Shown: positions 6,952 through 14,358 of the stretch, piece after piece
Layout: each line of letters begins with the position of its first letter
How positions within the stretch are numbered: the first letter of the stretch is position 1
Assembly: GCA_016873255.1 (NCBI GenBank)
Contig: VGXR01000030.1
Location: 1-32,636, forward strand
Length of the DNA: 32,636 nt
Reading direction: 5' to 3'
From: Planctomycetota bacterium
Lineage (GTDB): Bacteria; Planctomycetota; Phycisphaerae; Phycisphaerales; SM1A02
Translations under genes and position numbers: made by a program
Notes under the pieces: model-generated
Told to the model about the DNA's origin: nothing
The model's database searches: none
What the model saw: only the letters and a program-made list of their open reading frames with translations

Positions 6952-9475
6952 GACGGCGCTGCTGGCGCTGGCCGTGGTGCTCGCGAGCACGCTCGTGACG
7001 GCGGTGGCATGCGGCCTCGAGAGCGCGCGCGGCAACGCCGAGGCGAGCCTGCGCCGCTCGATCGGCGGCACCGACGCCAGGCTCGTGAACCGCTTCGGCG
7101 CGCCGTTCGAGGCGGCAGAGGCGGCGCGCGTGCGTGCGCTGCCCGGCGTGGACGCGGTGGGGACGAGCCTGGGCGGGTCGCTCTCGCTGGTGCGCGCCGA
7201 CGGGGGAACCGGCGACGACGGCAAGCCGCGGCGCACGGTGGCGCAGGTGCGCGGGCTCGATTCCGCGGGCGATCCCCGCTTCCGGATGCAGGAGATGCGC
7301 GAGGGGCGGCTGCCGGAGCGCGCGGGCGAGATCGCGATCGACCCGCTCACCGCCAAGGCGCTCGCCGTGGGCACCGGGGACCGGCTGCAGGTGCAGCGCT
7401 TCGGCGACCCGATCGACCTGTCGGTGACGGGCATCATCGACCGCGCGACGCTCGGCGCGCTGCAGCGGCCGTACGCGGTGGTCGACCGGGGGACGCTCGT
7501 CGAGGCGAACGGCAGCGACGAGGTCACGCAGGTGATGGTCGCGCTCGCGCCCGGCTCGGACGTGCAGGCCTGGATCCGCGAGCACGCGGCGGCGTTCGAG
7601 GAGCCGCTCTCGCTCGAGCCGAGCGAGCTCTACACCACGGGCTTCGACAAGCAGATGGATGCGCTGCGGCTCGGGTTCGTGCTGATCAGCGCGATCGCCT
7701 TCATGAGCTGCGCGTTCATCGTCGGGACCGGGATGACCACGGCCGTGGCGGAGCAGCAGAAGGCGCTGGCGGTGGCGCGGTGCGTGGGCGCGAGCCGAGC
7801 GCAGGTGTTCCTGAGCCAGGTGTGGGCGGGCGCGGCGCTCTGCGGCGCAGCGGGCATCGCGGGCGTGCCGTTCGGCGTCGGGCTCGCGGCGGCGCTGCGG
7901 TGGTGGTTCCGCGAGTGGCTGTCGGACGGGTTCTTCATGAGCTGGGAGGGCGCGGCGCTGGCCGTGGCCGGCAGCGTGATCGCGGGCGTCGGCGGCTCGC
8001 TCTGGCCCGCGTGGCAGGCCTCGCGCACGAGCCCGCTCGCGGCGCTCGCCCCGCAGGCACGGCCCCCGCGCCTGGCGTGGGTGTGGCGGCTCGGGGCGGT
8101 GGGCGCGGCGTGCCTGGCGGCGCAGGTGGCGCTGCTCGCGGTGCCGGGCTCGCAGGCGCGCTTCTGGACCTATGCGATCGCCGGCATCCCGCTCGTGCAC
8201 GCGGGGTGGTTCCTGCTCTCGGTGCCGGCGCTGTGGATCGCGGCGCGCGCCTTCGCAGGGCTCCTCGAGCGGGCGTTCCGCATCCCGCGCGGGCTGCTCT
8301 CGGGCGCCGTGCGCCAGGCGCCCTACCGGCTCGGGTTCACCGCCGGCGCGCTCATGGTGGGAGTCAGCATCCTCGCGAGCACGTGGACCAACGGCACGGC
8401 GGTCGTCCGCGACATCAGCGAGCGCGTGCGCTTCTCCGACGGGTTCGTCTTCAAGGCCAACGGCATGGCCGTCACCGAGCAGCTGCGGATCCGCGACCTG
8501 CCGGGCGTGCTGTCGACGGTGCCGATCGGCTACCTGCCGGTGAAGGTGATCGGGGAGACGGTCTTCGGCGTCGAGGGCGTGGCCGCGCCCAACGTGGTGT
8601 GCATCGGCTTCGCGCCCGACGAGTTCCTGCGCCTCAACCGGCTCGAGTGGATCGAGGGATCGGCCGATGCGGCGCTGCCCCGCCTCAAGGACGGAACCGG
8701 CATCCTGGTCGCGAAGGAGTTCCTCGTGGCGCGCGGCAAGAAGCCGGGCGACCGCATCCGGCTCGGCGGCGGCAAGACCGAGAAGGAGTACGAGATCGTC
8801 GGCGTGGTGGGCGCGGCCGGGCTGGACGTCGCGGTGCAGTACTTCGGCATCAGGAGCGTCTACACCGAGAACGCGGTGAGCTGCGTGTTCATGGACTTCC
8901 AGGAGGTCGCGGAGACCTTCGGGAGCCGCGAGGCGTTCATCCTGCAGGTCGACCTCGACGATGCCAGCCCGCCGGAGCTCGACGCGCAGCTCGCCGAGGC
9001 GGTCACCGACGCGGTGCCGGGCGCCGTGTACGCGAGCGGCCGCTCCATCCGGCAGGCGATCCTCTCCGTCGGCGACCGGGTGCTCGCGATCACCAGCTCG
9101 ATCGCCTTCGCCGCACTCGCGCTCGCGTGCTTCGGCGTCGGGAACGTGGTGGCGGCGAACATCGGCGCACGGCGGTTCGAGTACGGCGTGCTGCGCGCGA
9201 GCGGTGCGGCGCCGGGGCTCCTCGCGCGGCTCGTGCTCGGCGAGGTGCTGCTCCTCACGCTCGCCGGCGCCGTGGTCGGCACCGCGCTCGGGCTGCACCT
9301 TGCGCGCATGGGCGTGCTGTGGCACAAGGAGCTCGGCGGGCAGGAGATCGCCTTCGAGCCGCCCGTGCTCCCGCTCGCCGTCGGCTGGGCGGTGCTCACG
9401 GCGATGACGGTCGCGAGCGCCCTGCCCGCGGTGCGCGCCCTGATGCGCCGTTCGGTGCGCGAGCTCGTGAGCTAA
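6899..9475 (+). CDS. FtsX-fold ABC permease with two FtsX units
   Basis: 858 residues, about twice a LolC/E or MacB core, so probably a fused pair of FtsX units. A first membrane helix (about 19-40) is followed by a large periplasmic MacB-like domain. A three-helix FtsX block lies at about 256-375 (helix at LGFVLISAIAFMSCAFIVGT), with the conserved cytoplasmic segment EQQKALAVARCVGASRAQVF. Two further hydrophobic segments lie at about 397-450. A second periplasmic domain follows, and a second FtsX block with RRFEYGVLRASGAAPGLLA lies near the C-terminus. The start ATG lies inside the ATPase gene; it is the first in-frame Met and gives the usual short cytoplasmic N-terminus. Its TAA stop is also the first base triplet of the dispersed post-stop element. 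Confidence 0.88.
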   Translation: MRATWWFARRGLAARRGRTALLALAVVLASTLVTAVACGLESARGNAEASLRRSIGGTDARLVNRFGAPFEAAEAARVRALPGVDAVGTSLGGSLSLVRADGGTGDDGKPRRTVAQVRGLDSAGDPRFRMQEMREGRLPERAGEIAIDPLTAKALAVGTGDRLQVQRFGDPIDLSVTGIIDRATLGALQRPYAVVDRGTLVEANGSDEVTQVMVALAPGSDVQAWIREHAAAFEEPLSLEPSELYTTGFDKQMDALRLGFVLISAIAFMSCAFIVGTGMTTAVAEQQKALAVARCVGASRAQVFLSQVWAGAALCGAAGIAGVPFGVGLAAALRWWFREWLSDGFFMSWEGAALAVAGSVIAGVGGSLWPAWQASRTSPLAALAPQARPPRLAWVWRLGAVGAACLAAQVALLAVPGSQARFWTYAIAGIPLVHAGWFLLSVPALWIAARAFAGLLERAFRIPRGLLSGAVRQAPYRLGFTAGALMVGVSILASTWTNGTAVVRDISERVRFSDGFVFKANGMAVTEQLRIRDLPGVLSTVPIGYLPVKVIGETVFGVEGVAAPNVVCIGFAPDEFLRLNRLEWIEGSADAALPRLKDGTGILVAKEFLVARGKKPGDRIRLGGGKTEKEYEIVGVVGAAGLDVAVQYFGIRSVYTENAVSCVFMDFQEVAETFGSREAFILQVDLDDASPPELDAQLAEAVTDAVPGAVYASGRSIRQAILSVGDRVLAITSSIAFAALALACFGVGNVVAANIGARRFEYGVLRASGAAPGLLARLVLGEVLLLTLAGAVVGTALGLHLARMGVLWHKELGGQEIAFEPPVLPLAVGWAVLTAMTVASALPAVRALMRRSVRELVS

Positions 9476-9783
9476 ATCCGCTCCTGGTTCGTTTGGCACC
9501 AATTGATTTCACCGGAGAAATCGGGTGGTTGGGCTGACGCGTGGTGCGGTGCGGCGCGCCGGGACGCCTCGGCGACCGGCGGTGGCCTCAGTCGCTCGGA
9601 CACGTTGCACGCGACGGGCGCATCCGCGGCGAGGCGCGCGCGGCCGGGGCGTGCAGCAACTCGCTTGATGAGGCCACCGCCGGAACCACCGCGACCCGTC
9701 AACCTCCCGCCCGCCTCCAAAGCCCCCTCCACCGATTTCCCTGGAGAAAGCAACTGGTGCCAAACGAACCAGGGGCGGGTTCA
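9473..9783. repeat. 311-bp imperfect palindrome between convergent genes
   Basis: This stretch has no convincing gene. Its ends are two inverted copies of a repeat: 9483-9523 and 9733-9773 match at 36 of 41 positions, sharing the exact core CCTGGTTCGTTTGGCACCA. The similarity continues outward to include both stop codons (TAA of the permease, TGA of tsaC). Inside, a perfect 15-bp inverted repeat, CCGGCGGTGGCCTCA (9576-9590) with its complement at 9669-9683, and a looser GTTGCnnnCACGC pair share nearly the same centre (about 9628). Each arm also holds a small hairpin (GATTTC-ACCGGA-GAAATC in the left arm). The layout could be a MITE-like mobile element, a REP-doublet-like repeat, or a bidirectional terminator. 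It encodes no transposase. Confidence 0.9.
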
Positions 9784-10749
9784 GGCGGTGGCGCGGGTGA
9801 GGCGGTCGACCACCGCGCGCCAGAGGCCGTCGGAGCTCGGCGGCATCTCCACCAGGATCCGCGCGCAACCGAGGGTGTCCGCGGAGCGCAGCGCGTCGTA
9901 GAGCGCGCTGGCGTAGAGGCGCGCGTCGCGCGGCATGCCGATCGCCGTGTGCGGCGCGGGCACCTGCGCGGGATCGAAGCACAGCACGGCGCACGGACGC
10001 TGTTCCTTGGCAAGCGCCGCGGACACGCCGCTGGTGGGGACGCGGGCTGCCGGCGTGCGCGGTGCGTAGTGGCGGGCGGCGGTCCCGGGGCTTGCGCCCT
10101 GCTCGGTGATGGTCGGCGCATCCACCTCGCCGAGGATGGACCGCAGCGACTCCAGCGTCACCGTGCCCGGGCGCAGCAGCACCGGCCGCCGGCCGCTCAG
10201 GTCGAGCACGGTGCTTTCAAGCCCGAACTCGCTGCGGCCGCCGTCGATGACGATGAGGTCCCGCTCGCTGGCGAAGTCCTCGACGACGTGCCGCGCGACC
10301 GTGGGGCTGACATGCCCGCTGCGGTTGGCGCTGGGGGCGCTGATCGCCGCGCCGCCGAGTTCCTCCAGCAGCCTGCGCGCCACGGGGTGGCTCGGCGAGC
10401 GCACCGCGATGGTGTCCCGGCCGCCCACCGCCTCGGCCGGCACTCCCGGCCGCCGGCGCAACACCAGCGTCAGCGGCCCGGGCCACAGGCGCGAGGACAG
10501 CTCGTCGCAGCGCGGGTCCCAGTCGTCGACGAGCGCGCGCGCGGCGCGGCCGTCGAGGACGTGCGCGATCAGCGGGTTGTTCGAGGGGCGCCACTTGAGG
10601 CGGTAGACCTCCGAGATCCCGCGCGGGTCCAGGGTGAGCGCGCCCAGCCCGTACACGGTCTCCGTGGGGAACGCCACCGCGCGCCCCTCGCGCAGGGCCT
10701 GCGCGGCGACCTTCAGGGAGACGTTGCTTGGCTCAAGGACGCTCGGCAT
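9781..10749 (-). CDS. tsaC: Threonylcarbamoyl-AMP synthase, Sua5 type
   Basis: 322 residues. It makes threonylcarbamoyl-AMP from threonine, bicarbonate and ATP for the t6A37 modification of tRNAs reading ANN codons. The YrdC domain (about 10-205) shows FPTETVYGLGA, KWRPSNNPLI for substrate binding, SAPSANRSG and the strand GLESTVLDL. The following about 110 residues correspond to the Sua5 C-terminal domain, which makes this the long Sua5 form rather than the short TsaC form. The linker has GTAARHYAPRTP, typical of Sua5. The ATG lies 9 nt after the stop of the TolC-like gene, so the two are probably cotranscribed. The stop codon falls inside the right arm of the palindromic element. Confidence 0.94.
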   Translation of the reverse strand: MPSVLEPSNVSLKVAAQALREGRAVAFPTETVYGLGALTLDPRGISEVYRLKWRPSNNPLIAHVLDGRAARALVDDWDPRCDELSSRLWPGPLTLVLRRRPGVPAEAVGGRDTIAVRSPSHPVARRLLEELGGAAISAPSANRSGHVSPTVARHVVEDFASERDLIVIDGGRSEFGLESTVLDLSGRRPVLLRPGTVTLESLRSILGEVDAPTITEQGASPGTAARHYAPRTPAARVPTSGVSAALAKEQRPCAVLCFDPAQVPAPHTAIGMPRDARLYASALYDALRSADTLGCARILVEMPPSSDGLWRAVVDRLTRATA

Positions 10750-10758
10750 GGCCGCTGC

Positions 10759-12561
10759 TCACTCCCCCGGCCCCGCGTCGACCACCTTCAGCTCGATGCG
10801 GTTGCGCTCGAGCGAGGTGCCCATGGCGGCATGCAGGTTCGCGATGGCGACGTTGTAGTCGGCGAGCGCCGCCGCCTCGGCCACCTCGGTCGCGGCGAGC
10901 CCGTCCTGGCGCAGGAACTTCAGCGCGAGGAACTCCGGCGTGAGCTGCGGGATGTTCTCCTCGTCGAGCGCGAGCGCACGCATGTTCTCCGCGGCCGCGA
11001 GCCGCTGCGCGCGCGTCTGCGCGATCAGCCGGTACGACGCGGACGCGTCCTGCAGCGCGCCGCGGACCCCGAGCACCGCCGACTGCACGGCGGTCTTGTA
11101 GAGGATGACCGCGCGCGAACGCGCCAGCCGCGCGCGCCGGTACTCGGCCTCGGCGGCCCGGTTGCCGATCGGCTGGCGGAAGGTCGCCCCCACGGCCCAC
11201 TCGATCCAGTCGTTGTCGCCGAGCGTCTGCCACGCGTCGCCGAAGCCGCTCTCGAGGCCGTAGAGCGCACCGCTCGACTGCAGGTCAAGCTGCGGCAGCC
11301 GGCCATTGTCCGCGACGTCGAGGCCGATCGACGCATCGTCGATGGTGAGGAGCGTGGCCGCGACGTCGGGGTTCTGCGCGAGCGCCGTGGCCAGCGAGTC
11401 GCCCACGCTGCAGCGCAGCGCCTGCTCGACGGGAACGTCCACGGTGACCACCGTCTCGGCGCCGCCCACCGGAAGCCTCGGGTCGTTCATCAGCCGCTTC
11501 AGCTCGTTCACGGACCGCTGCAGCTCGCGCTCGGTCCGGATCACCGCGGCGCGTCGGTCCTCGACCTTGCTCACGGCGTCGGCGTACTGCGCGAGCGACG
11601 CGTCGTAGCCGCGGCGCCGCTCGAGCACCGCCTTGACCTCCTCGCCCACCTTGAGGAGCCAGCGGGCGCTGACGAGCCGCGTGCGCACGAGGTACACCTG
11701 CCAGTACGCGGCCTCGGTCCTCGCCACCGCCTCGATGAGCGACCGGCGCATGAACTGGAGCGCGCGGCGGTCCTGGTTGCGCGCCACCCGGAGGCTGGCG
11801 AGGTTGACGTCGGTGCCGAAGCCTCGCAGCAGCGGCTGGCTGAGGTTGAGCTTGACCGAGTTGAGGTAGGACGGGTTGGGCGTGATCCGGTCCTGCGGGT
11901 CGGTGAACTCCTGGTTCTGCATGCGCGCCGCCACGGACAGGTTCGTGCCCGTGGCGAAGCGCTGCTCGAACCCCGACTCGAGGTTCCAGATCTTCTGGTC
12001 GGCGGTCGGATTGAGGAGGAACCCGCCGCCCCCTCCGCCGAGCGTCAGGGTCGGCTGGGGGATGTTGCTGCGGCGGTAGCCCCCGTTTGCGAAGAGCACC
12101 GTGTCGAAGACCGCCTCCGCCTTGACGATCTCCGCCTGGCTCATGGCCTCCTCGAGACGGGCCTGCTGCACGCCGAGGTTGTTGCGGACGCAGCTGGAGA
12201 TGGCCTCCTGCAGCGTCAGCACCACCTCGCGCGGGGGCGCGCCGTCGAGGTCGGGGCCGACGTCGAGCCCGATCCCGGCGTCGGCGGCCTGCGGGCCCAT
12301 GGCGTCGAGCTGCTGCCGGCGCGCCCGGAGGCTCTCGAACACGGAACTGGCCTCCTCGGGCGCCTCGAAGGCACCGGAGGTGGCCGCCGGGCCGGCCTCA
12401 CGGACGAGGGCCGAGTCGAGCGACCCCTGGAGTTCGGCATCCGACTGGTCGCGGAGCGGGTTGCGGCACCCGGAGGCGGCCAGCACCGCGGCCACGGCGA
12501 ACGCCACGACCGGGCACCGGACGAAACGGCGCAAAACCGAGGCCCGTGGGGTGGGAACCAT
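10759..12561 (-). CDS. TolC-family outer membrane efflux lipoprotein
   Basis: 600 residues, longer than E. coli TolC. The N-terminus is a lipoprotein signal: VVAFAVAAVLAASGC with the lipidated Cys32. A linker of about 80 residues precedes the first outer-membrane-factor repeat (LTLQEAISSCVRNNLGVQQARLEEAMSQAE), and long alternating helices and beta segments follow. SLNL-type beta strand regions (NSVKLNLSQPLLRGFGTDVN) and a second helical repeat ending in NLHAAMGTSLERN match the usual end of the family. Proteins of this family form trimeric export channels through the outer membrane with RND, ABC or MFS pumps; no pump gene is adjacent. The ATG is 7 nt downstream of a TACACT box, suggesting a leaderless mRNA. 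tsaC follows after 9 nt. Confidence 0.88.
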   Translation of the reverse strand: MVPTPRASVLRRFVRCPVVAFAVAAVLAASGCRNPLRDQSDAELQGSLDSALVREAGPAATSGAFEAPEEASSVFESLRARRQQLDAMGPQAADAGIGLDVGPDLDGAPPREVVLTLQEAISSCVRNNLGVQQARLEEAMSQAEIVKAEAVFDTVLFANGGYRRSNIPQPTLTLGGGGGGFLLNPTADQKIWNLESGFEQRFATGTNLSVAARMQNQEFTDPQDRITPNPSYLNSVKLNLSQPLLRGFGTDVNLASLRVARNQDRRALQFMRRSLIEAVARTEAAYWQVYLVRTRLVSARWLLKVGEEVKAVLERRRGYDASLAQYADAVSKVEDRRAAVIRTERELQRSVNELKRLMNDPRLPVGGAETVVTVDVPVEQALRCSVGDSLATALAQNPDVAATLLTIDDASIGLDVADNGRLPQLDLQSSGALYGLESGFGDAWQTLGDNDWIEWAVGATFRQPIGNRAAEAEYRRARLARSRAVILYKTAVQSAVLGVRGALQDASASYRLIAQTRAQRLAAAENMRALALDEENIPQLTPEFLALKFLRQDGLAATEVAEAAALADYNVAIANLHAAMGTSLERNRIELKVVDAGPGE

Positions 12562-12568
12562 CTTCCCA

Positions 12569-12574
12569 AGTGTA
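12569..12574 (-). promoter_or_regulatory. Candidate -10 box for the TolC-tsaC operon
   Basis: TACACT on the minus strand, separated by 7 nt from the ATG. Transcription would begin at or next to the start codon. The box lies within the upstream half of the divergent promoter. Confidence 0.45.
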
Positions 12575-12585
12575 GTCCCACCCGT

Positions 12586-12591
12586 TATCCT
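12586..12591 (+). promoter_or_regulatory. Candidate -10 box for the SH3-domain protein gene
   Basis: TATCCT, ending 6 nt before the ATG. The whole divergent spacer is only 36 bp, so this box and the opposite TACACT box cannot each have a separate -35 region. Confidence 0.42.
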
Positions 12592-12597
12592 CACGGC

Positions 12598-14178
12598 ATG
12601 CTGCATGGAAGCACACCCGCACGGATGCGGGGCGCCGCCGGCATGATGCTGGCTTCCGCTGCCCTGCTTACCCTCCCGCCTTCCGTTCTCGCGTCCCACC
12701 AGACGGGGACCGCGCCTGCGACCGCAGGCGATGCGTCGTCGTACTGGGCGGTGGTCACGGGCAACGGCGTGAACATCCGCTCCGGACCGAGCGCGCAGAG
12801 CGCGTACGCGTTCGGCAAGCTGCGCCAGGGCGACCTGGTGCGCGTGGTCAAGGAGGAGTACGGCTGGGCGCGCGTGCAGACGCAGGGCCAGGCGTTCAGC
12901 GACGTGATCGCGTTCGTGCCGGCGGATCGGCGCGTCACGCTCTCCGCGGACGGCGGCACGGCAACCGTCAACGCGCGCACCGAGCTTCGCGCGCCGAACG
13001 CGGACGCGGGCAGCGCGCCCGACAAGAGCTGGAAGCAGATCGGCGCCGTCGACGCGGGCACCACGCTCGCCGTCGTCGGCACGGCCGAAGGCGAGAAGGA
13101 GTCGGTGTTCAAGGTGAAGGTCCCGGCCTCCGCGGACGCGTGGGTCAACCTGACTTTCCTGCGCCGCGCGAGCGAGGCCGAGGCCGCGTCCGCGGCCAAC
13201 GCCGTCGCCGCAGTCCCGCAGCCCACGTCGATGCCCGCCGCGGAGCCCGCCGCCGCTGCGCCGGCCACCACCGGCACCGCGGTCGCGGAGCCCGTCAACG
13301 CCGCGCCCGCGGGCGCACCGGCCCCCACCGCGGCATCGCCCGAGGTGCCGGCCGCAACGGGCGTGTCGCCGACCTCCGGCGGCGGCATCGAGTCGCTGTC
13401 GTCGCCGGTGATCCCGCCCCTCCTCGGCGAGCAGCCGAGGAACGCATCGGTCACCGAACCCGTGTCCGCCGCCGAGGACCCGGCGCCGAAGCGTGCGCCG
13501 AAGCCGAAGTTCGTGTCGCGTCGCTCCACGCTCGATGACCTCGAGTCGCAGCTCAAGGCCGTGCGCGCGCAGCCGCAGGCCGACGCCGAGTTCGAGGCGC
13601 TGAAGGTGAAGTACGAGGAGCTGGCCTCCGCCAACGATGCCTCCGCCAGCGTCAAGGGCATGGCCGACGCCAGGCTGAAGCAGCTGACGCTCCTCATCGA
13701 GACCCAGACGCAGGTGCAGGAGCTCGAGCGCAAGAAGGCGAGCACCGACACCAACCGCAAGGGAATCGCCGAGCTGATCCTCAACATCCAGCGCCGCGCC
13801 GACTACACCGCCATCGGCGTGCTGAACGCCAGCGCCGTGTACGACGGCAACCGCCTGCCGGAGCTGTACCGCGTGTGCGACCCGACCACCGGCGCCACCA
13901 TCGCCTACGTCGAGCCGAACCCGGACATCCCGATGGCCACGATGGTGGGCACGCTCATCGGCGTGCGCGGCGGGAAGGCGTTCGACCCCGCGCTGCGGCT
14001 GACGGTGATCTCCCCCCTCTCGATGGAGCTGCTCACCATGCGCGAGACCCCGCAGGTGATCAAGTCCGAGTCGACGCGGCCCATCGAGGCGGCCGGCACG
14101 CTGACGCCTGCCCAGTCCGCTCCGGCACCGGAACCCTGCCCCGAGGACTTCGTCCCGGCGCCGGGCGCCACGCCCTGA
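12598..14178 (+). CDS. Exported SH3-domain protein
   Basis: 526 residues. After a signal peptide (hydrophobic run about 12-32, ending near VLAS) comes a bacterial SH3 domain at about 48-105. It has GNGVNIRSGPSAQSAYAFGKL, then LRQGDLVRVV and a GWARVQ ending; such domains often bind peptidoglycan or other cell-wall ligands. A second SH3-like module is likely at about 115-190 (ELRAPNADAG, TTLAVVGT, DAWVNLTFL). A long Ala/Pro/Thr-rich linker (about 200-305) follows, then a basic patch and a helical, probably coiled-coil region (about 312-400). A C-terminal beta domain (ADYTAIGVLNAS, PELYRVCDPTTGATIAYVE, GTLIGVRGGKAF) resembles another SH3-like barrel. I do not recognise the full architecture. The gene is divergent from the TolC-like gene and ends before a strong hairpin. 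Confidence 0.75.
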   Translation: MLHGSTPARMRGAAGMMLASAALLTLPPSVLASHQTGTAPATAGDASSYWAVVTGNGVNIRSGPSAQSAYAFGKLRQGDLVRVVKEEYGWARVQTQGQAFSDVIAFVPADRRVTLSADGGTATVNARTELRAPNADAGSAPDKSWKQIGAVDAGTTLAVVGTAEGEKESVFKVKVPASADAWVNLTFLRRASEAEAASAANAVAAVPQPTSMPAAEPAAAAPATTGTAVAEPVNAAPAGAPAPTAASPEVPAATGVSPTSGGGIESLSSPVIPPLLGEQPRNASVTEPVSAAEDPAPKRAPKPKFVSRRSTLDDLESQLKAVRAQPQADAEFEALKVKYEELASANDASASVKGMADARLKQLTLLIETQTQVQELERKKASTDTNRKGIAELILNIQRRADYTAIGVLNASAVYDGNRLPELYRVCDPTTGATIAYVEPNPDIPMATMVGTLIGVRGGKAFDPALRLTVISPLSMELLTMRETPQVIKSESTRPIEAAGTLTPAQSAPAPEPCPEDFVPAPGATP

Positions 14179-14205
14179 CCTGACGCATACCTCCCTCGCA
14201 GCACG

Positions 14206-14237
14206 CACCGGCGGCCCGCTTCGGCGGGCCGCCGGTG
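14206..14237. terminator. Perfect 14-bp hairpin with TTCG loop
   Basis: CACCGGCGGCCCGC pairs perfectly with GCGGGCCGCCGGTG around the extra-stable tetraloop TTCG, 28 nt past the stop codon of the SH3-domain gene. No T-run follows on either strand, so it would act as a T-less terminator, a Rho-assisted stop or a 3'-end stabiliser. Confidence 0.65.
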
Positions 14238-14253
14238 GCGTTCTCGGCGCCCC

Positions 14254-14259
14254 TATACT
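14254..14259 (+). promoter_or_regulatory. Candidate -10 box for tRNA-Ala
   Basis: TATACT, five of six matches to the consensus, 10 nt before the first base of the mature tRNA and 16 nt past the hairpin. No clear -35 hexamer is visible. Confidence 0.5.
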
Positions 14260-14269
14260 GCTCCGCCGC

Positions 14270-14342
14270 GGGGCGCTAGCTCAATTGGAAGAGCACCGCC
14301 TTTGCAAGGCGGGGGTTACCGGTTCGACCCCGGTGCGCTCCA
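14270..14342 (+). tRNA. tRNA-Ala (anticodon TGC)
   Basis: A full cloverleaf can be drawn. The acceptor is GGGGCGC with GCGCTCC, including the G3-U70 pair that identifies alanine tRNAs. The D stem is GCTC/GAGC and the anticodon stem is CCGCC/GGCGG around TTTGCAA, with anticodon TGC at 14303-14305. A 5-nt variable loop is followed by the T stem ACCGG/CCGGT with loop TTCGACC. The discriminator is A. The 3' CCA is not encoded (TTC follows), so it must be added by the CCA enzyme encoded at 2135-3388. Confidence 0.97.
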
Positions 14343-14358
14343 TTCACGCCGGCTCGCT

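Noticed and set aside
6320-9502. 1060-codon minus-strand open frame.
   Set aside because: Antisense shadow of the ABC ATPase and permease, both with clear family motifs; no domain seen in the shadow.
9733-9773. Sigma-54-like TGGCAC...TTGC in the right arm of the palindrome (minus strand).
   Set aside because: The two blocks are 3 nt apart, whereas the sigma-54 promoter needs 5, and the block faces away from any start codon.
9472-9901. Short open frames on both strands inside the palindrome, ending in or containing NWCQTNQ.
   Set aside because: They mirror each other because the DNA is palindromic, need TTG or internal starts, and one runs into tsaC in antisense; not treated as genes.
9541-12597. 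Very long open frame on the plus strand running into the SH3-domain gene.
   Set aside because: It is antisense to tsaC and the TolC-like gene, has Arg/His/Gly-rich shadow composition typical of GC-rich DNA, and the real protein begins at the signal peptide at 12598.
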